Shown here: positions 43,686 through 52,634 of the stretch, one piece after another
Layout of the letters: each line of letters begins with the position of its first letter
Numbering within the stretch: position 1 is the first letter of the stretch
Origin: Diaphorobacter sp. HDW4A
GTDB taxonomy: Bacteria > Pseudomonadota > Gammaproteobacteria > Burkholderiales > Burkholderiaceae_C
DNA length: 64,000 nt
Direction of reading: 5' to 3'
NCBI RefSeq assembly: GCF_011305995.1
Contig: NZ_CP049910.1
Coordinates: forward strand, 6,413,427-6,477,426
Position numbers and translations under genes: made by a program
The notes under the pieces: generated by a model
The model's database searches: none
What the model was told of the DNA's origin: nothing
What the model saw: the letters and a program-made list of their open reading frames with translations, nothing else

Positions 43686-44224
43686 TGGAGCAGGCACGGC
43701 AATCGGTTGTTCGCGTGATCGTCACGGCGCTCACGCTGTCGGCGGCCGGGTTCGGTACGTGGAAGGCGAACGAGGGGTTCGGTGCGAACCCATACATCCC
43801 GACCAAGGGCGATGTGCCAACGATTGGCCACGGCTCCACGCGCTATGAAGATGGCACGCCCGTGCGCATGACAGATCCGCCGATCACGCGAGAGCGTGCG
43901 TCCCAGCTTGCGCGCGGACTTGCGGCCGAGGATGAAAAGCGCCTTATCAAGTCGTTGCCGGACGTGGTTCTGTTGCAGGGCGAGTTCGATCTCTACATGG
44001 ATTTTCTCGGCCAGTTTGGCTATGGCAACTGGACCAAGCCGCAAAGCCCGCGCACATGGTTGCTGCGTGGTGACTACGTCGGCGCGTGCCAGGCGTTAGA
44101 GGCTTGGCGTTTTCAGGCAGGCCGTGATTGCCGCCTGCCGGTCAACTGGGGGCCGCAAGGCTGTAGAGGTGTTTGGCTTCGGCAAGAGCGCCGCATTGCG
44201 GCATGTATGGAGATGCAGAAATGA
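43685..44224 (+). CDS. phage lysozyme (GH24 endolysin, probable SAR type)
   Basis: A 179-residue T4/P21-type lysozyme that cuts peptidoglycan. An N-terminal hydrophobic segment (about 8-25) looks like a signal-arrest-release anchor. The catalytic triad is visible in KANEGFGANPYIPTKGDVP followed by TIGHGST: Glu near 29, Asp near 41 and Thr near 50. The C-terminal GRDCRLPVNWGPQGCRGVW is typical. Its stop overlaps the next ATG by 4 nt. Intact. Confidence 0.9.
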   Translation: MEQARQSVVRVIVTALTLSAAGFGTWKANEGFGANPYIPTKGDVPTIGHGSTRYEDGTPVRMTDPPITRERASQLARGLAAEDEKRLIKSLPDVVLLQGEFDLYMDFLGQFGYGNWTKPQSPRTWLLRGDYVGACQALEAWRFQAGRDCRLPVNWGPQGCRGVWLRQERRIAACMEMQK

Positions 44225-44487
44225 AACGCATACTTTTACTCATTGCAATCGCTGTCGCGCTGATCGGCATGTCGGGATGCACTGTGGTCCCGGCGCAGTC
44301 AGCGGCCAGCGGCTGCAGGCTGTTGAATATCGCGCTTGACGAAGCGGACATGGCCTCTGCATGGTACGAGGAGGCGGGTGATGTGCTGGAAGAGTGCGGA
44401 ATGACAGACGCGCGCGAGCGTGCCGCGTTCAAGGCATGTTTGAAAGACCTGCAGGATGAGGGCACCCGTGCTTGCTATGACATGTAA
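44221..44487 (+). CDS. small phage lipoprotein in the lysis cassette
   Basis: An 88-residue predicted lipoprotein with lipobox MSGC (Cys about 20). The mature part is acidic and has four further cysteines (SGCRLL, LEECG, KACLKD, RACYDM), possibly disulfide bonded in the periplasm. It begins within the lysozyme stop (ATGA) and overlaps the next start by 11 nt. Not Rz1 itself, which is embedded further on. Its role in lysis is unknown. Confidence 0.65.
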   Translation: MKRILLLIAIAVALIGMSGCTVVPAQSAASGCRLLNIALDEADMASAWYEEAGDVLEECGMTDARERAAFKACLKDLQDEGTRACYDM

Positions 44488-45028
44488 ACCAAGGCAGCGC
44501 GGCACGCTCGATGTGACCATCATCCTTTGCGCGTGCCTTGCGCTCGCGGCGTGGGCGTTCTACGCATGGGCAGAGGGGCAGGGCTATGACCGCGCCATGG
44601 TGGCGGCGGGGAAAAAAGAGAAAGCGCAGGACGCGGCCAATGAAACGGAACGCCAGCGCCAGATCCGCGAGGTCGACGACAGCCAGAAACGTCATCGCGA
44701 TGAAAAAGACCTGTTGACCAAGCAACTGAACGAGGCCAAAGAAAATGCAAAAATTTCGCAGATCGAGCGTGATCGCGCTTTGCGCGCTGGCACTCAGCGC
44801 GTGTCAATCAGGGCCGCCGCTTGTGTGCCCGCCGTCATACCAACTGGCAACACCGCCCAGTCTGGAGCCGCTGGGACTCAAGAAGCGCGCGCCGAACTTG
44901 TCGGAGCGGATGCTGTTGAAATTTTCGGCATCACCGACGACGGAGACGACGCAATCCGAGATCTCAATTTCTGTATCGACCGATACAACGGGCCGCCGCA
45001 GAGGTCGAGCGCTACAAAGCCAGATTGA
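44477..45028 (+). CDS. Rz-like i-spanin (LysB)
   Basis: A 183-residue inner-membrane spanin. An N-terminal transmembrane segment (about 14-33, VTIILCACLALAAWAFYAWA) precedes a long charged coiled coil (about 45-100, ETERQRQIREVDDSQKRHR). The C-terminal part ends DDAIRDLNFCIDRYN, as in P2-type LysB. Rz proteins act with Rz1 to fuse inner and outer membranes at lysis. The ATG at 44477 overlaps the lipoprotein stop. It contains the start of Rz1 in another frame. Confidence 0.82.
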   Translation: MTCKPRQRGTLDVTIILCACLALAAWAFYAWAEGQGYDRAMVAAGKKEKAQDAANETERQRQIREVDDSQKRHRDEKDLLTKQLNEAKENAKISQIERDRALRAGTQRVSIRAAACVPAVIPTGNTAQSGAAGTQEARAELVGADAVEIFGITDDGDDAIRDLNFCIDRYNGPPQRSSATKPD

Positions 45029-45206
45029 AGGGGGTGCAACATGTGGAAGTTGCAGAGCCTGCGAGCGCTCATTGAGTCGGCAAACCCCGACCTCGTGCGT
45101 GATCCGCAAAACCTCATCGTGCTGGCGCACGAAGGGCGCACGGTGTCCACGTTGGCGGGCGGGCTCTCGTTCGAGTACGAATACACCATCGAAATCACGG
45201 TGCTGA
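44745..45206 (+). CDS. Rz1-like outer-membrane spanin lipoprotein embedded in Rz
   Basis: A frame nested inside Rz with lipobox LSAC (Cys about 20): MQKFRRSSVIALCALALSAC. A Pro-rich mature part follows (SGPPLVCPPSYQLATPPSLEP) and then LSERMLLKF, matching P2-type LysC (Rz1). Typical products are about 80-100 residues; here the frame stays open for 153, running into gene R. The last 50 residues are probably not functional, or the natural stop was lost. Confidence 0.7.
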   Translation: MQKFRRSSVIALCALALSACQSGPPLVCPPSYQLATPPSLEPLGLKKRAPNLSERMLLKFSASPTTETTQSEISISVSTDTTGRRRGRALQSQIEGGATCGSCRACERSLSRQTPTSCVIRKTSSCWRTKGARCPRWRAGSRSSTNTPSKSRC

Positions 45207-45568
45207 ACTACGTTGGCCACACGGATGCGCTGTTTGTGCCGTTGCTGGCTTGGGTGCGGGTGCATCAATCCGAGCTGCTGGACAATCCGAAGACTCAGGC
45301 CAAGGGTCTGGAGTTCAATGTGGAATTGCTGGAGTTGTCGAGCTGTGACATTGCCATTCGCGTGCCTGTCACCGAGCGGGTGGTGGTCAAGGCCGACGAA
45401 GATCACCCAACGCGACTGATTGCCGAGCACCCGCCAGAACCGGGTGTGCCAGGCATGGCGGGCATGGCTGAACGATGGGAGCTATACCTAAAGGACCAGT
45501 TGCTGGCGCAATGGGATATGGAGATCCCGCCAGAGCGCGCGCGCTTCGAGTCGCTGCGCTTCTTCTGA
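45041..45568 (+). CDS. R: tail completion protein R (P2 gpR)
   Basis: A 175-residue gpR-family tail completion protein. Typical features are the start MWKLQSLRALIESANPDLVR, the middle FEYEYTIEITVLNYVGHTD (about 44-62), and the C-terminal WELYLKDQLLAQWDMEIPP. It joins tail to head in P2. Follows Rz after 12 nt and precedes S by 11 nt. Intact. Confidence 0.88.
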   Translation: MWKLQSLRALIESANPDLVRDPQNLIVLAHEGRTVSTLAGGLSFEYEYTIEITVLNYVGHTDALFVPLLAWVRVHQSELLDNPKTQAKGLEFNVELLELSSCDIAIRVPVTERVVVKADEDHPTRLIAEHPPEPGVPGMAGMAERWELYLKDQLLAQWDMEIPPERARFESLRFF

Positions 45569-45579
45569 TGGTCTGAACA

Positions 45580-46053
45580 ATGGCCGACTTCAAAGCGCTC
45601 GAAACGTGGGCCGAGAGCATGCTGCAGAAGCTGCAGCCGAGCCAGCGCCGCCGCATTACGGTAGACGTCGCCCGCAAGCTGCGCGCCGCCAACGCCGCGC
45701 GCATGGCTGCGCAGACCGACCCGGACGGAAACCGCTGGGAGCCGCGCAAACCACCAGCATCCACAATGCGTAGCAAGGCCGGTCGCATCCGGCAGGCGGC
45801 CAAGCAAAAGCTGCCACTCTTTGCCAAGATGAGGGCGGCCAAGAATTTGAAGGCGCGCGGCTCGCCTGAGTCCGCGCTGGTCGAGATCGTGAGCCGTGCC
45901 CAGCGAATCGCGCGCGTTCATCACTTCGGTGAAACCGACAACGTCAACCCGCACGGCCCGGCCTATCGATACCCAGCACGCGAGCTGGTGGGCATCAGCG
46001 ATGCTGACACCGATCTGATTCGCGACGTGCTGCTGCAGCATCTGGCCAGCTAG
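45580..46053 (+). CDS. S: virion morphogenesis/tail completion protein S (P2 gpS)
   Basis: A 157-residue gpS-family protein. It has MLQKLQPSQRRRITVDVARK (about 15-34), the QTDPDGNRWEPRK motif (about 49-61) and RVHHFGETDNVNPHGPAYRYPARELVG (about 110-135, family hallmark; described in part). Acts in tail completion. Last gene of the O-S operon; a late-activator site lies just behind it. Intact. Confidence 0.9.
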   Translation: MADFKALETWAESMLQKLQPSQRRRITVDVARKLRAANAARMAAQTDPDGNRWEPRKPPASTMRSKAGRIRQAAKQKLPLFAKMRAAKNLKARGSPESALVEIVSRAQRIARVHHFGETDNVNPHGPAYRYPARELVGISDADTDLIRDVLLQHLAS

Positions 46054-46062
46054 TCCGCAATA

Positions 46063-46081
46063 TGTGATGTGCGCAGCCACA
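46063..46081 (+). promoter_or_regulatory. candidate late-promoter activator site (V operon)
   Basis: Identical 19-mer to the site at 39814-39832 (TGTGATGTGCGCAGCCACA), placed 9 nt after the S stop and 47 nt before the V start. The conservation in two separate intergenic positions, both ahead of operons, supports a regulatory role. Confidence 0.65.
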
Positions 46082-46127
46082 GCCCGCCGCGCTGGCCTTC
46101 ACGCGCGCGCGGCGGCAAAGTGGGTGC

Positions 46128-46802
46128 ATGTCGCAAACACCGCAGCAAAACACACCGCAGGAACAGGCCCGCAAGCTGGAAAACATTGCTGGCCTCGGCG
46201 TGGTGCATGCCGTGAATCTTCGGGCCGCGCGCTGCCGCGTGCAGATGGGCGAGAACATCACCGACTGGTTGCAATGGTTCTCCGGCCGCGCAGCTGGCAA
46301 GGATGGTTCGCATTGGTGGCCGCCGGTTGTCGGTGAGCAATGTCTGGTGATCGCACCGGGCGGTGACCTGCTGCAGGGCGTTGTGCTGCTCGGCTTCTAC
46401 TCCGACGCCAACGCCGCACCCAGCAACAAGAAGGCCGTGGAGCACACGCGCTGGTCTGAAAAAGACTATTCCGAATACGCGCCCGAGGCGCACATCACGC
46501 ACCACGAAAAGAAGTTGCGCACTGAGGTTTCGAACACCTGCAGCGCCACCATGGAGCCGCAAGAGTTCCGCATGGATGTGGGAGACGGCTGCAGCATCAC
46601 GATGAAGCCGAACCAGATCACCCTGCAGGCCGGGGCGGCCACGCTGCAGATCGGCCCGGCCACTGTTACGTCCAATGTGGATGTGATCGCTGCAGGCATT
46701 AGTTTGATGACGCACGTTCACACCGAAGTCACCAAGGGTGTGATGCTGTCCGGCGTGCCTGCTGGCGCAGGTGGCGCCATACCCGGAGGGCTTGCGCCAT
46801 GA
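46128..46802 (+). CDS. V: baseplate assembly protein V (P2 gpV, central spike)
   Basis: A 224-residue baseplate spike protein. The N-terminal part (about 20-95, LGVVHAVNLRAARCRVQMG, DWLQWFSGRAAG, HWWPPVVGEQCLVIAPGGDL) is the gpV OB-fold. A repetitive beta-helical spike (about 125-190) contains SNTCSATMEPQEFRMDVG. The C-terminus has MTHVHTEVTKG, a His-x-His iron site of the spike tip. The ribosome site is weak. Overlaps W by 4 nt. Confidence 0.92.
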   Translation: MSQTPQQNTPQEQARKLENIAGLGVVHAVNLRAARCRVQMGENITDWLQWFSGRAAGKDGSHWWPPVVGEQCLVIAPGGDLLQGVVLLGFYSDANAAPSNKKAVEHTRWSEKDYSEYAPEAHITHHEKKLRTEVSNTCSATMEPQEFRMDVGDGCSITMKPNQITLQAGAATLQIGPATVTSNVDVIAAGISLMTHVHTEVTKGVMLSGVPAGAGGAIPGGLAP

Positions 46803-47155
46803 TGAACCGCACCACCGGCCAGCGCATCAACATGCTCGAACATGTGCGCCAGAGCATCACCGACATCCTGAGCACTCCGATCGGTAGCCGCGTCATGCGC
46901 CGCACCTACGGCAGTCTTGTCCCCGCGCTGATCGACCAGCCCGACAACCTCGCAACCCAAACACGCGTGTTTTCCGCTGTGGCCTCGGCGCTGATGCGTT
47001 GGGAACCACGTATCAAGGTCTCGAAGATGTCGCTCACGCGAGATGCCGACGTGCCAGGTCGCGCCACGCTCAATATCGATTGCGCCTACACCGGGCAATT
47101 CGGCCGGGACTCGTCGCTTTCGTTGTCCGTGCCGTTGACTGGGGGAACTGCGTGA
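46799..47155 (+). CDS. W: baseplate wedge protein W (P2 gpW, gp25-like)
   Basis: A 118-residue gp25/gpW-like protein. The motif EHVRQSITDILSTPIGSRVMRR (about 14-35; hallmark LSTPIGSRVMR) and TYGSLVPALIDQP follow the family, which initiates sheath assembly in contractile machines. The start overlaps the V stop (ATGA), and its stop overlaps the J start (GTGA), so V-W-J are coupled. Intact. Confidence 0.93.
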   Translation: MMNRTTGQRINMLEHVRQSITDILSTPIGSRVMRRTYGSLVPALIDQPDNLATQTRVFSAVASALMRWEPRIKVSKMSLTRDADVPGRATLNIDCAYTGQFGRDSSLSLSVPLTGGTA

Positions 47156-48006
47156 TTGATCTGCAGACACTCGCACCGCCGAGCGTGGTCGAAACGCTGG
47201 CGTTTGAAACCATCCTCGCGCAGGGCAAGGCAGATTTCGCGGATCGCATGCGGCCGCACCTGCCTGGCATTGATGACATCCTGAAACTTGAGTCTGACCC
47301 GGTGGTCAAGCTGCTGGAATCGTTCGCATTGCGCGAACTGCTTTTCCGGGCTCGGGTCAATGACGCGTCGCGCGCGCACCTGCTGGCGTTTGCCTCGGGT
47401 GCTGATCTGGACCAGCTGGCCGCCATGTTTGGCGTCGAGCGTATGGCCGACGAGTCGGATGATCGATTCCGGGTGCGCCTGCAACTGCGCATCGCCGCGA
47501 TGGGCGCGCAGGGAACGCGTGAGTATTACGAATACAAGGCGCTGACCGCCTCGCCATTGGTGCGAGCGGTACGCGCCACGCAAAGCGCGCCGGGCAAAGT
47601 GCTGGTGATGCTGTGGGTGGTGGATGCCGCGCAGGCACAGGCCGTGCGCGAGCTGGTCAATTCCGCACTCAATGCGGATGACGCCCGCATGCTTGGCGTC
47701 GTGCTCACCGTGGCCGTGGCTGAGCCGCACGTCATCAACATCACCGCGCGCATCACGCGCACCAGCAGCGCGCCGGGCAACCTGCCGCAGCTGATGCGCC
47801 AGCGTCTGGCCGCAGCGTTTGCCGACATGGGCATTCTGGCGGGCACGGTGGCGCGCAGCTACATCACCACGCTGCTGCACGTCGATGGCGTGCATGCCGT
47901 GGAGTTCCCCGACGATGCAGCGCCAGCGGTCACCACCACCATTGCGGCCGGTGAATATCCGGCGCTGGGCGTAGTGCAATTGATTGATGCCGGGGTGGTG
48001 GCATGA
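47152..48006 (+). CDS. J: baseplate assembly protein J (P2 gpJ)
   Basis: A 284-residue gpJ-family baseplate wedge protein starting at GTG 47152, overlapping the W stop. The N-terminal IDLQTLAPPSVVETLAFE, HLLAFASGADLDQLAAMFGV (about 83-102) and EYKALTASPLVRAV (about 136-149) regions are typical. The stop overlaps the I start by 4 nt. Intact, with length near that of P2 gpJ (302). Confidence 0.93.
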   Translation: MIDLQTLAPPSVVETLAFETILAQGKADFADRMRPHLPGIDDILKLESDPVVKLLESFALRELLFRARVNDASRAHLLAFASGADLDQLAAMFGVERMADESDDRFRVRLQLRIAAMGAQGTREYYEYKALTASPLVRAVRATQSAPGKVLVMLWVVDAAQAQAVRELVNSALNADDARMLGVVLTVAVAEPHVINITARITRTSSAPGNLPQLMRQRLAAAFADMGILAGTVARSYITTLLHVDGVHAVEFPDDAAPAVTTTIAAGEYPALGVVQLIDAGVVA

Positions 48007-48956
48007 CGACGACGCCGCGCACCATCCTGCCGCCGTCATCCACCACGCTGGAGCGAGTGATTGACACCACGTTTCCGCGTGGCTGGGGCGCAATGGCCGA
48101 TGGCATCGAGCCTGCCGCAGTGCTGGCCAATGACAGTTTTTTGCCGTGGGTCGCGCAGCAGTGGCAGATCAGCCGATTTGATCGCTACTTTGACGACACG
48201 CGTGAGCTGATCGCGCAGGGCCTGCCGTGGTTGCGCGAGCGCGGCACCGCTGCTGGTGTACGCCGCGTGCTGTCGTGGCTCGGATACACCAGCGTCACGC
48301 TCGACGAGGACGGCGCGCGCTTGCACATCAATCCGGGGCGTGAGGTCAGCAATGCCGACATTGCCCGGATGGCCTATGCCGTGCGCAACACGATCCCGCT
48401 GCATGTGTCGTTTTACCGGGTGTTCTATCGCTATGACCTGCGCATGCTGCGTTGGGACAACCGGCCGTTGTGGGATGCAGCGATCTGGGACAACGTGAGC
48501 GGTGCGCCTGTGGATGTGGGCGACGACGGCGGTGTGGTCATTGGTAGCCAAGCGGTATTTCAGCAGTCCATTTGCAACCCGCCCAAGCTGGAGCCGCTGC
48601 AGTGCGCAAGCGAATTCACCTACATCAGTCAGATGCGAAGGCCTGATGTGATGCGGTGGGACGTTTCGCGCTGGGACGGCGCGGTACATCGCACTACCGT
48701 GGGCGTATTGCACTGGTTCACATGCTCGATGGTGCAGCCGTATCAAGCGCAGCAGCCGCAAAACACTCACTTCGAGGGGATGGCGAGCCAGTGTGATAGC
48801 GCGCGCACGGCGCATCAGGTGGCGGGTGCGGAAGTCACATTTTCGGGCGAATGCACGCCGCGTGTTGTGGGTGATCGCAAATGGCGGGGGCGGTGGGACT
48901 CAACGCCTTGGCGCGTTCAAAACATTCAGAGTAACTATTACGAAACAACGGAGTGA
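48003..48956 (+). CDS. I: phage tail protein I
   Basis: A 317-residue tail protein I. The N-terminal domain (about 10-180) contains LPPSSTTLERVIDTTFPRGW and RELIAQGLPWLRERGTAAGVRR, the gpI signature. The C-terminal part (about 200-317) carries WDxSRWDG-like repeats (VMRWDVSRWDGAVH), longer than in P2 (176 residues) and seen in betaproteobacterial P2-like phages. Coupled to J. Intact. Confidence 0.85.
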   Translation: MTTTPRTILPPSSTTLERVIDTTFPRGWGAMADGIEPAAVLANDSFLPWVAQQWQISRFDRYFDDTRELIAQGLPWLRERGTAAGVRRVLSWLGYTSVTLDEDGARLHINPGREVSNADIARMAYAVRNTIPLHVSFYRVFYRYDLRMLRWDNRPLWDAAIWDNVSGAPVDVGDDGGVVIGSQAVFQQSICNPPKLEPLQCASEFTYISQMRRPDVMRWDVSRWDGAVHRTTVGVLHWFTCSMVQPYQAQQPQNTHFEGMASQCDSARTAHQVAGAEVTFSGECTPRVVGDRKWRGRWDSTPWRVQNIQSNYYETTE

Positions 48957-48962
48957 AGAGCA

Positions 48963-49449
48963 TGCAAGTGCTGCAACAAAACGGACGCAAGATGTTGGCC
49001 AAAGCCATGATGGCCATGACGGTGCATGTAGCGTTGGGCGTGGTGATGGCGTGTGGAACGATCCACCGGCCACGCCTTCCGACAGGGCGGCGCTCATGGA
49101 TGAAATCGGGCGACGTCTTGCCACCGAGGTGGCCTACGTGGTGCCCGCCACCGAAATTGATGGTGACATTGAGTTGCCCGGAAAGATTTTCTACAAGCGC
49201 GTCGCTGAGCCATCCCAGTTTCTTTTCGTTCGCGCTACGTTCGGATTTGATGACGCAGTGGGCGAGTCTGTTCGCGAGATGGGCGTCTTCTTTGGCACGC
49301 AAATCGCTGCCGGTGTGCCTGCGGGTCAGCGATACCTCTCGCCAGATCAGATCGCAGATGCTGGGGAAATCTGGTCAATGGAATTCCGGGCGCGCATGGT
49401 GCGCGACGGCGGAACCAAGGGCAATGAAGAAATCGTAATCCCGCTATGA
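48963..49449 (+). pseudogene. phage tail protein upstream of the fibres, one-base frameshift
   Basis: The start MQVLQQNGRKMLAKAMMAMT runs to VHVALG, after which the frame breaks. One base added at the GGG of 49036-49038 restores RGDGVWNDPPATPSDRAALM, then EIGRRLATEVAYVVPATE and an ending EEIVIPL at 49449. The rebuilt protein (about 162 residues) matches a family found next to DUF4815 genes in P2-like phages of Burkholderiales. It is probably a baseplate-to-fibre adaptor; that role is inferred from position. Confidence 0.65.
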
Positions 49450-49459
49450 GGGCCTGAAT

Positions 49460-51603
49460 ATGACGATTTACAACGGATTCGATGCGGCCAAGGGCTATAC
49501 CAAAGTGCTGGTGCATGCGGACCGCGTGGCGGGATCCGCCGAGCAGAACGAAGCGCAGTCCATCATCGATCACCGAATCACCCGCATTGCAGACGTGCTG
49601 TTTGCCGACGGTGATATCACCGAGGGCGCGCGCTGCACGGTCAATGCCGAAACCGGCGAGTGCTCGATGGAGGCGGGCGGCATCTACATTTCGGGCGCGG
49701 TGCATGATCTGGCTGCAGCATCGCTGCAGGTGCCGTCGTCGGGCTGGTTTATGTGGGCGTGCTCTACCGTGAGCGCGTGGTCACGGCGGTGGATGATCCA
49801 ACGTTGTACAACCGCGCAGCCGGTGCGGCCGGGTATGGTGAGCTTGGTGCGGACCGCTTGCAGGTGTCCACCGCGTGGGGCGTGCAGGGCGATGGCCAGC
49901 CGGGCAATTTCTATCCAGTATGGACCATCCGCGACGGCGTGGTGACGCCTCGCGAGCCAGCGCCAACGATGAACGCCACCACCCAGGCTATCGAACGTTA
50001 CGACCGAGACAGCACGGGTGGCAGCTACGTGGTGCGCGGGCTGGTCACCATTCAGTCGGACGATGATGAACAAGGGCGGCAGGTGTTCGCTGTCACGGCG
50101 GGCGCGGCGCGCATCAGTGGCCGCGCCGTCGAGCAGCCGGTGGACCGCCGTGTGGTGTTTGCGGCCGTGCCAGATGTCGAGCTGATCAGCGGTGAGCCGC
50201 ACAACGTGGACACGGCCGGGTTGTTGCATGTGCAGTTCGACCGCTGGCCGGTGCTGCAGCCTGCCAAGGTCAAGATTCCGCGCAACCGTGTGGCGCAGAT
50301 CTCGCACGGCCCGTTTCTGGGTGCTGCTGATCCGTTGCCAGAAAACAGCGTGTACAAGATCAACAGCGTGAAGCAAGGCGGAACCACTTACCAAAAGGAC
50401 GTGGATTACAAGCTGACCGCCGGGCAGGTCGATTGGAGTCCGGACGGAGCGGAAGTGGTGCCGGGCAGTGAGTACACGGTGGATTTCGACTACATCAGCA
50501 CAGAGGACGTGCTGAACCAGACGCCGCGCGGATTTGACGTGCAGGGCGGCGTGCCGCAGACCGTCTTGCAGGTGGACTATGCCTATGCGATGAAGCGCAT
50601 CGACCGAATCGTGATGAACGGTGCGGGCGAGCTGGACATCATCAAGGGCATCCCGGCCACATGGCAACCCGTAGATCCGGACGTACCGGGCGGCGTGCTG
50701 GCGTTGGCGAGCGTCGTGCAGACGTGGGATGCAGACACGCGCCGCACTGTGGCCGACGCCGTGCGCACGGTGCAGATGGACACGCTGGTGTCGTATGCAA
50801 CCCGCATGGATGACATCGAGCTGGATCTGGCAGAGCTGCGGCTGGCCACGGACGTGGCGGGTCGATACAGCGGCCTGAAAAAGGGCTACTTCGCCGATCC
50901 GATGATGGACAACACCATGCGAGATCAGGGGCGTGAGCAGACGGCCATGGTGTCGGGGCAAGCGCTGCAGCTCTATGAATTTGAGGGTGCATTTTTGATG
51001 GGCGACGGTGTCACGGCCTATGGGCTCGCATATGACTTTGTCGCGGCTGTATCCCAGCTGAGTTTCAGTCGAGCGATGGCCATCAATCCAAGCGGGGCGG
51101 CGGGGCAGCTTCCGGCAACCATTGCGCTGCAGCCTGCCGTGGATCGGTGGGAGGCACCATATCCGCAGGCGTATCCATTGGCCATTGATCGCAATGCCAG
51201 CAGGTACACCATTCAATCGGCCTTCGATGAGCTGTACGACAAATCGACCATCGACGTGAGCAACGTCCATATGCGTCAGATCGAGGTCACATTCAGTCTG
51301 TCCGGCTTCCGCCCGCTGGAGCCGTTGGCGAGCGTGGCTTTTGATGGCGTGCCGGTGGCGGTGACACCGGTAGCTGGTGGCTCTCTGATCGCCAACGCGC
51401 GCGGCGAGGTCTACGGTGCGTTTACCGTGCCTGCCAATATTTCCATTGGCATGAAGGCAGTGGAATTCGTGGGCGAGAACGGTAGCAAGGGCTCGGCCAA
51501 TTATTTGGGCGGTGCTGTGCTGACCTTGAAAACATACGGTCGCTGGTCAACCATGTACGGCGGCTACGGAGCAGGATCTGGAGTGGTGACCTATGTCATT
51601 TGA
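49460..51603 (+). pseudogene. DUF4815 domain tail protein, one-base frameshift
   Basis: A large tail protein of about 714 residues when one base is restored at the GGG of 49741-49743. The first frame begins MTIYNGFDAAKGYTKVLVH and ends near LQVPSSG; the second continues VYVGVLYRERVVTAVDDPTL to the end at 51603. DUF4815 proteins occupy the fibre region of contractile-tail phages and probably form the base of a side fibre. The second frame has an internal ATG at 49753 and could be translated separately. Next gene overlaps by 11 nt. Confidence 0.75.
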
Positions 51604-52624
51604 TTCAATTGTCCAAATCATCACGCCCACGGCGGTGATGCAGTGCGCGGGCGCAAACCTGTTTTTTGCGGCCGCTGGTGGTGACGTGCTGGTGTCCATG
51701 TGCATGCTCGATGAAAACGGGCAGCTCGGCAACGTGATGGCACGTGCGCGCCTCGGCGTGCAGGCCATCAAGACAAATGGCGAGGCTACGCGCTGCCTGT
51801 GGGATGCTCCAGTGCTGGTGTCCGCCAATGTGCCGCTGGCCTTGGTGGTCGATGCATCCGACACCATCACGTCGGTACATGTGGGGCAGTACGGCGAACA
51901 GAACCAGACCGGCGGCTGGGTGACTGCGCCGCAGGCCACCATCGGCACCTACTGGCAAACCAACGCATCGGGCATCACCACGCGTTACGCCAATCGAATG
52001 CTTCGCTTCGAGCTGTTGGCGGTGCGGTACACCGAGCAGAACAAGACGCTGATCATTGGTTCGCAAGCCGTTGTCAATGCAACCAGCCTGATGGTCAACG
52101 CAGGGGCGCAGCAGCCTGCCAGTGATGCACGCATCACCTACAAGCTGGAGTTGCTGACTCAGGCCGGTGCCGTGGTGCGATCGATGGATGTCGATTCCGG
52201 CCAGACCGTGCAGTTGAGCGAGCCGCACACCGGAACGGCACGGCTCAGCGCCACCATGCGCGTGGGTGCAAGTGGCTTGGGCGCGGTACTGGAGCCCGGC
52301 ACCGTACTGGCCGTGGGGAGCTTGCTGGAGTCGGGTACTTACATCACGCCCGCCATCGCATCATCAGGCGGCACGGATCTGCGCGTCATCTTCGAGGGCG
52401 ATATTCCGGGCGGATCCGGCGTGATGGTGGAAGCGCAGCTCAACGACGCGGGCGCATGGGTGGCCGTGCCGTGGGAGAGCAGTAGCGCGCAGACCGCAGG
52501 TGTGATTGAGCTTCATCATCGAAAACAAGCCATCAATGCGCAATCGCTGCGCCTGCGACTGACGCTAAGCGGTACTACCACGGCCCGGCCCAAGGTGCGC
52601 AATCTGCGCGCGGTGATTCTGTAA
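51593..52624 (+). CDS. phage tail/fibre-associated protein of unknown function
   Basis: A 343-residue, mostly beta-rich protein. The N-terminal half has FDSIVQIITPTAVMQCAGAN and FFAAAGGDVLVSMCML. The later part resembles a carbohydrate-binding-like or jelly-roll domain (ARLSATMRVGASGLGAV, GVMVEAQLNDAGAWVAVPWE). It overlaps the DUF4815 gene end out of frame and precedes the S74 fibre, so it is probably a structural part of the fibre. I do not recognise a named family. Confidence 0.65.
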   Translation: MSFDSIVQIITPTAVMQCAGANLFFAAAGGDVLVSMCMLDENGQLGNVMARARLGVQAIKTNGEATRCLWDAPVLVSANVPLALVVDASDTITSVHVGQYGEQNQTGGWVTAPQATIGTYWQTNASGITTRYANRMLRFELLAVRYTEQNKTLIIGSQAVVNATSLMVNAGAQQPASDARITYKLELLTQAGAVVRSMDVDSGQTVQLSEPHTGTARLSATMRVGASGLGAVLEPGTVLAVGSLLESGTYITPAIASSGGTDLRVIFEGDIPGGSGVMVEAQLNDAGAWVAVPWESSSAQTAGVIELHHRKQAINAQSLRLRLTLSGTTTARPKVRNLRAVIL

Positions 52625-52634
52625 GGGGTGACAC

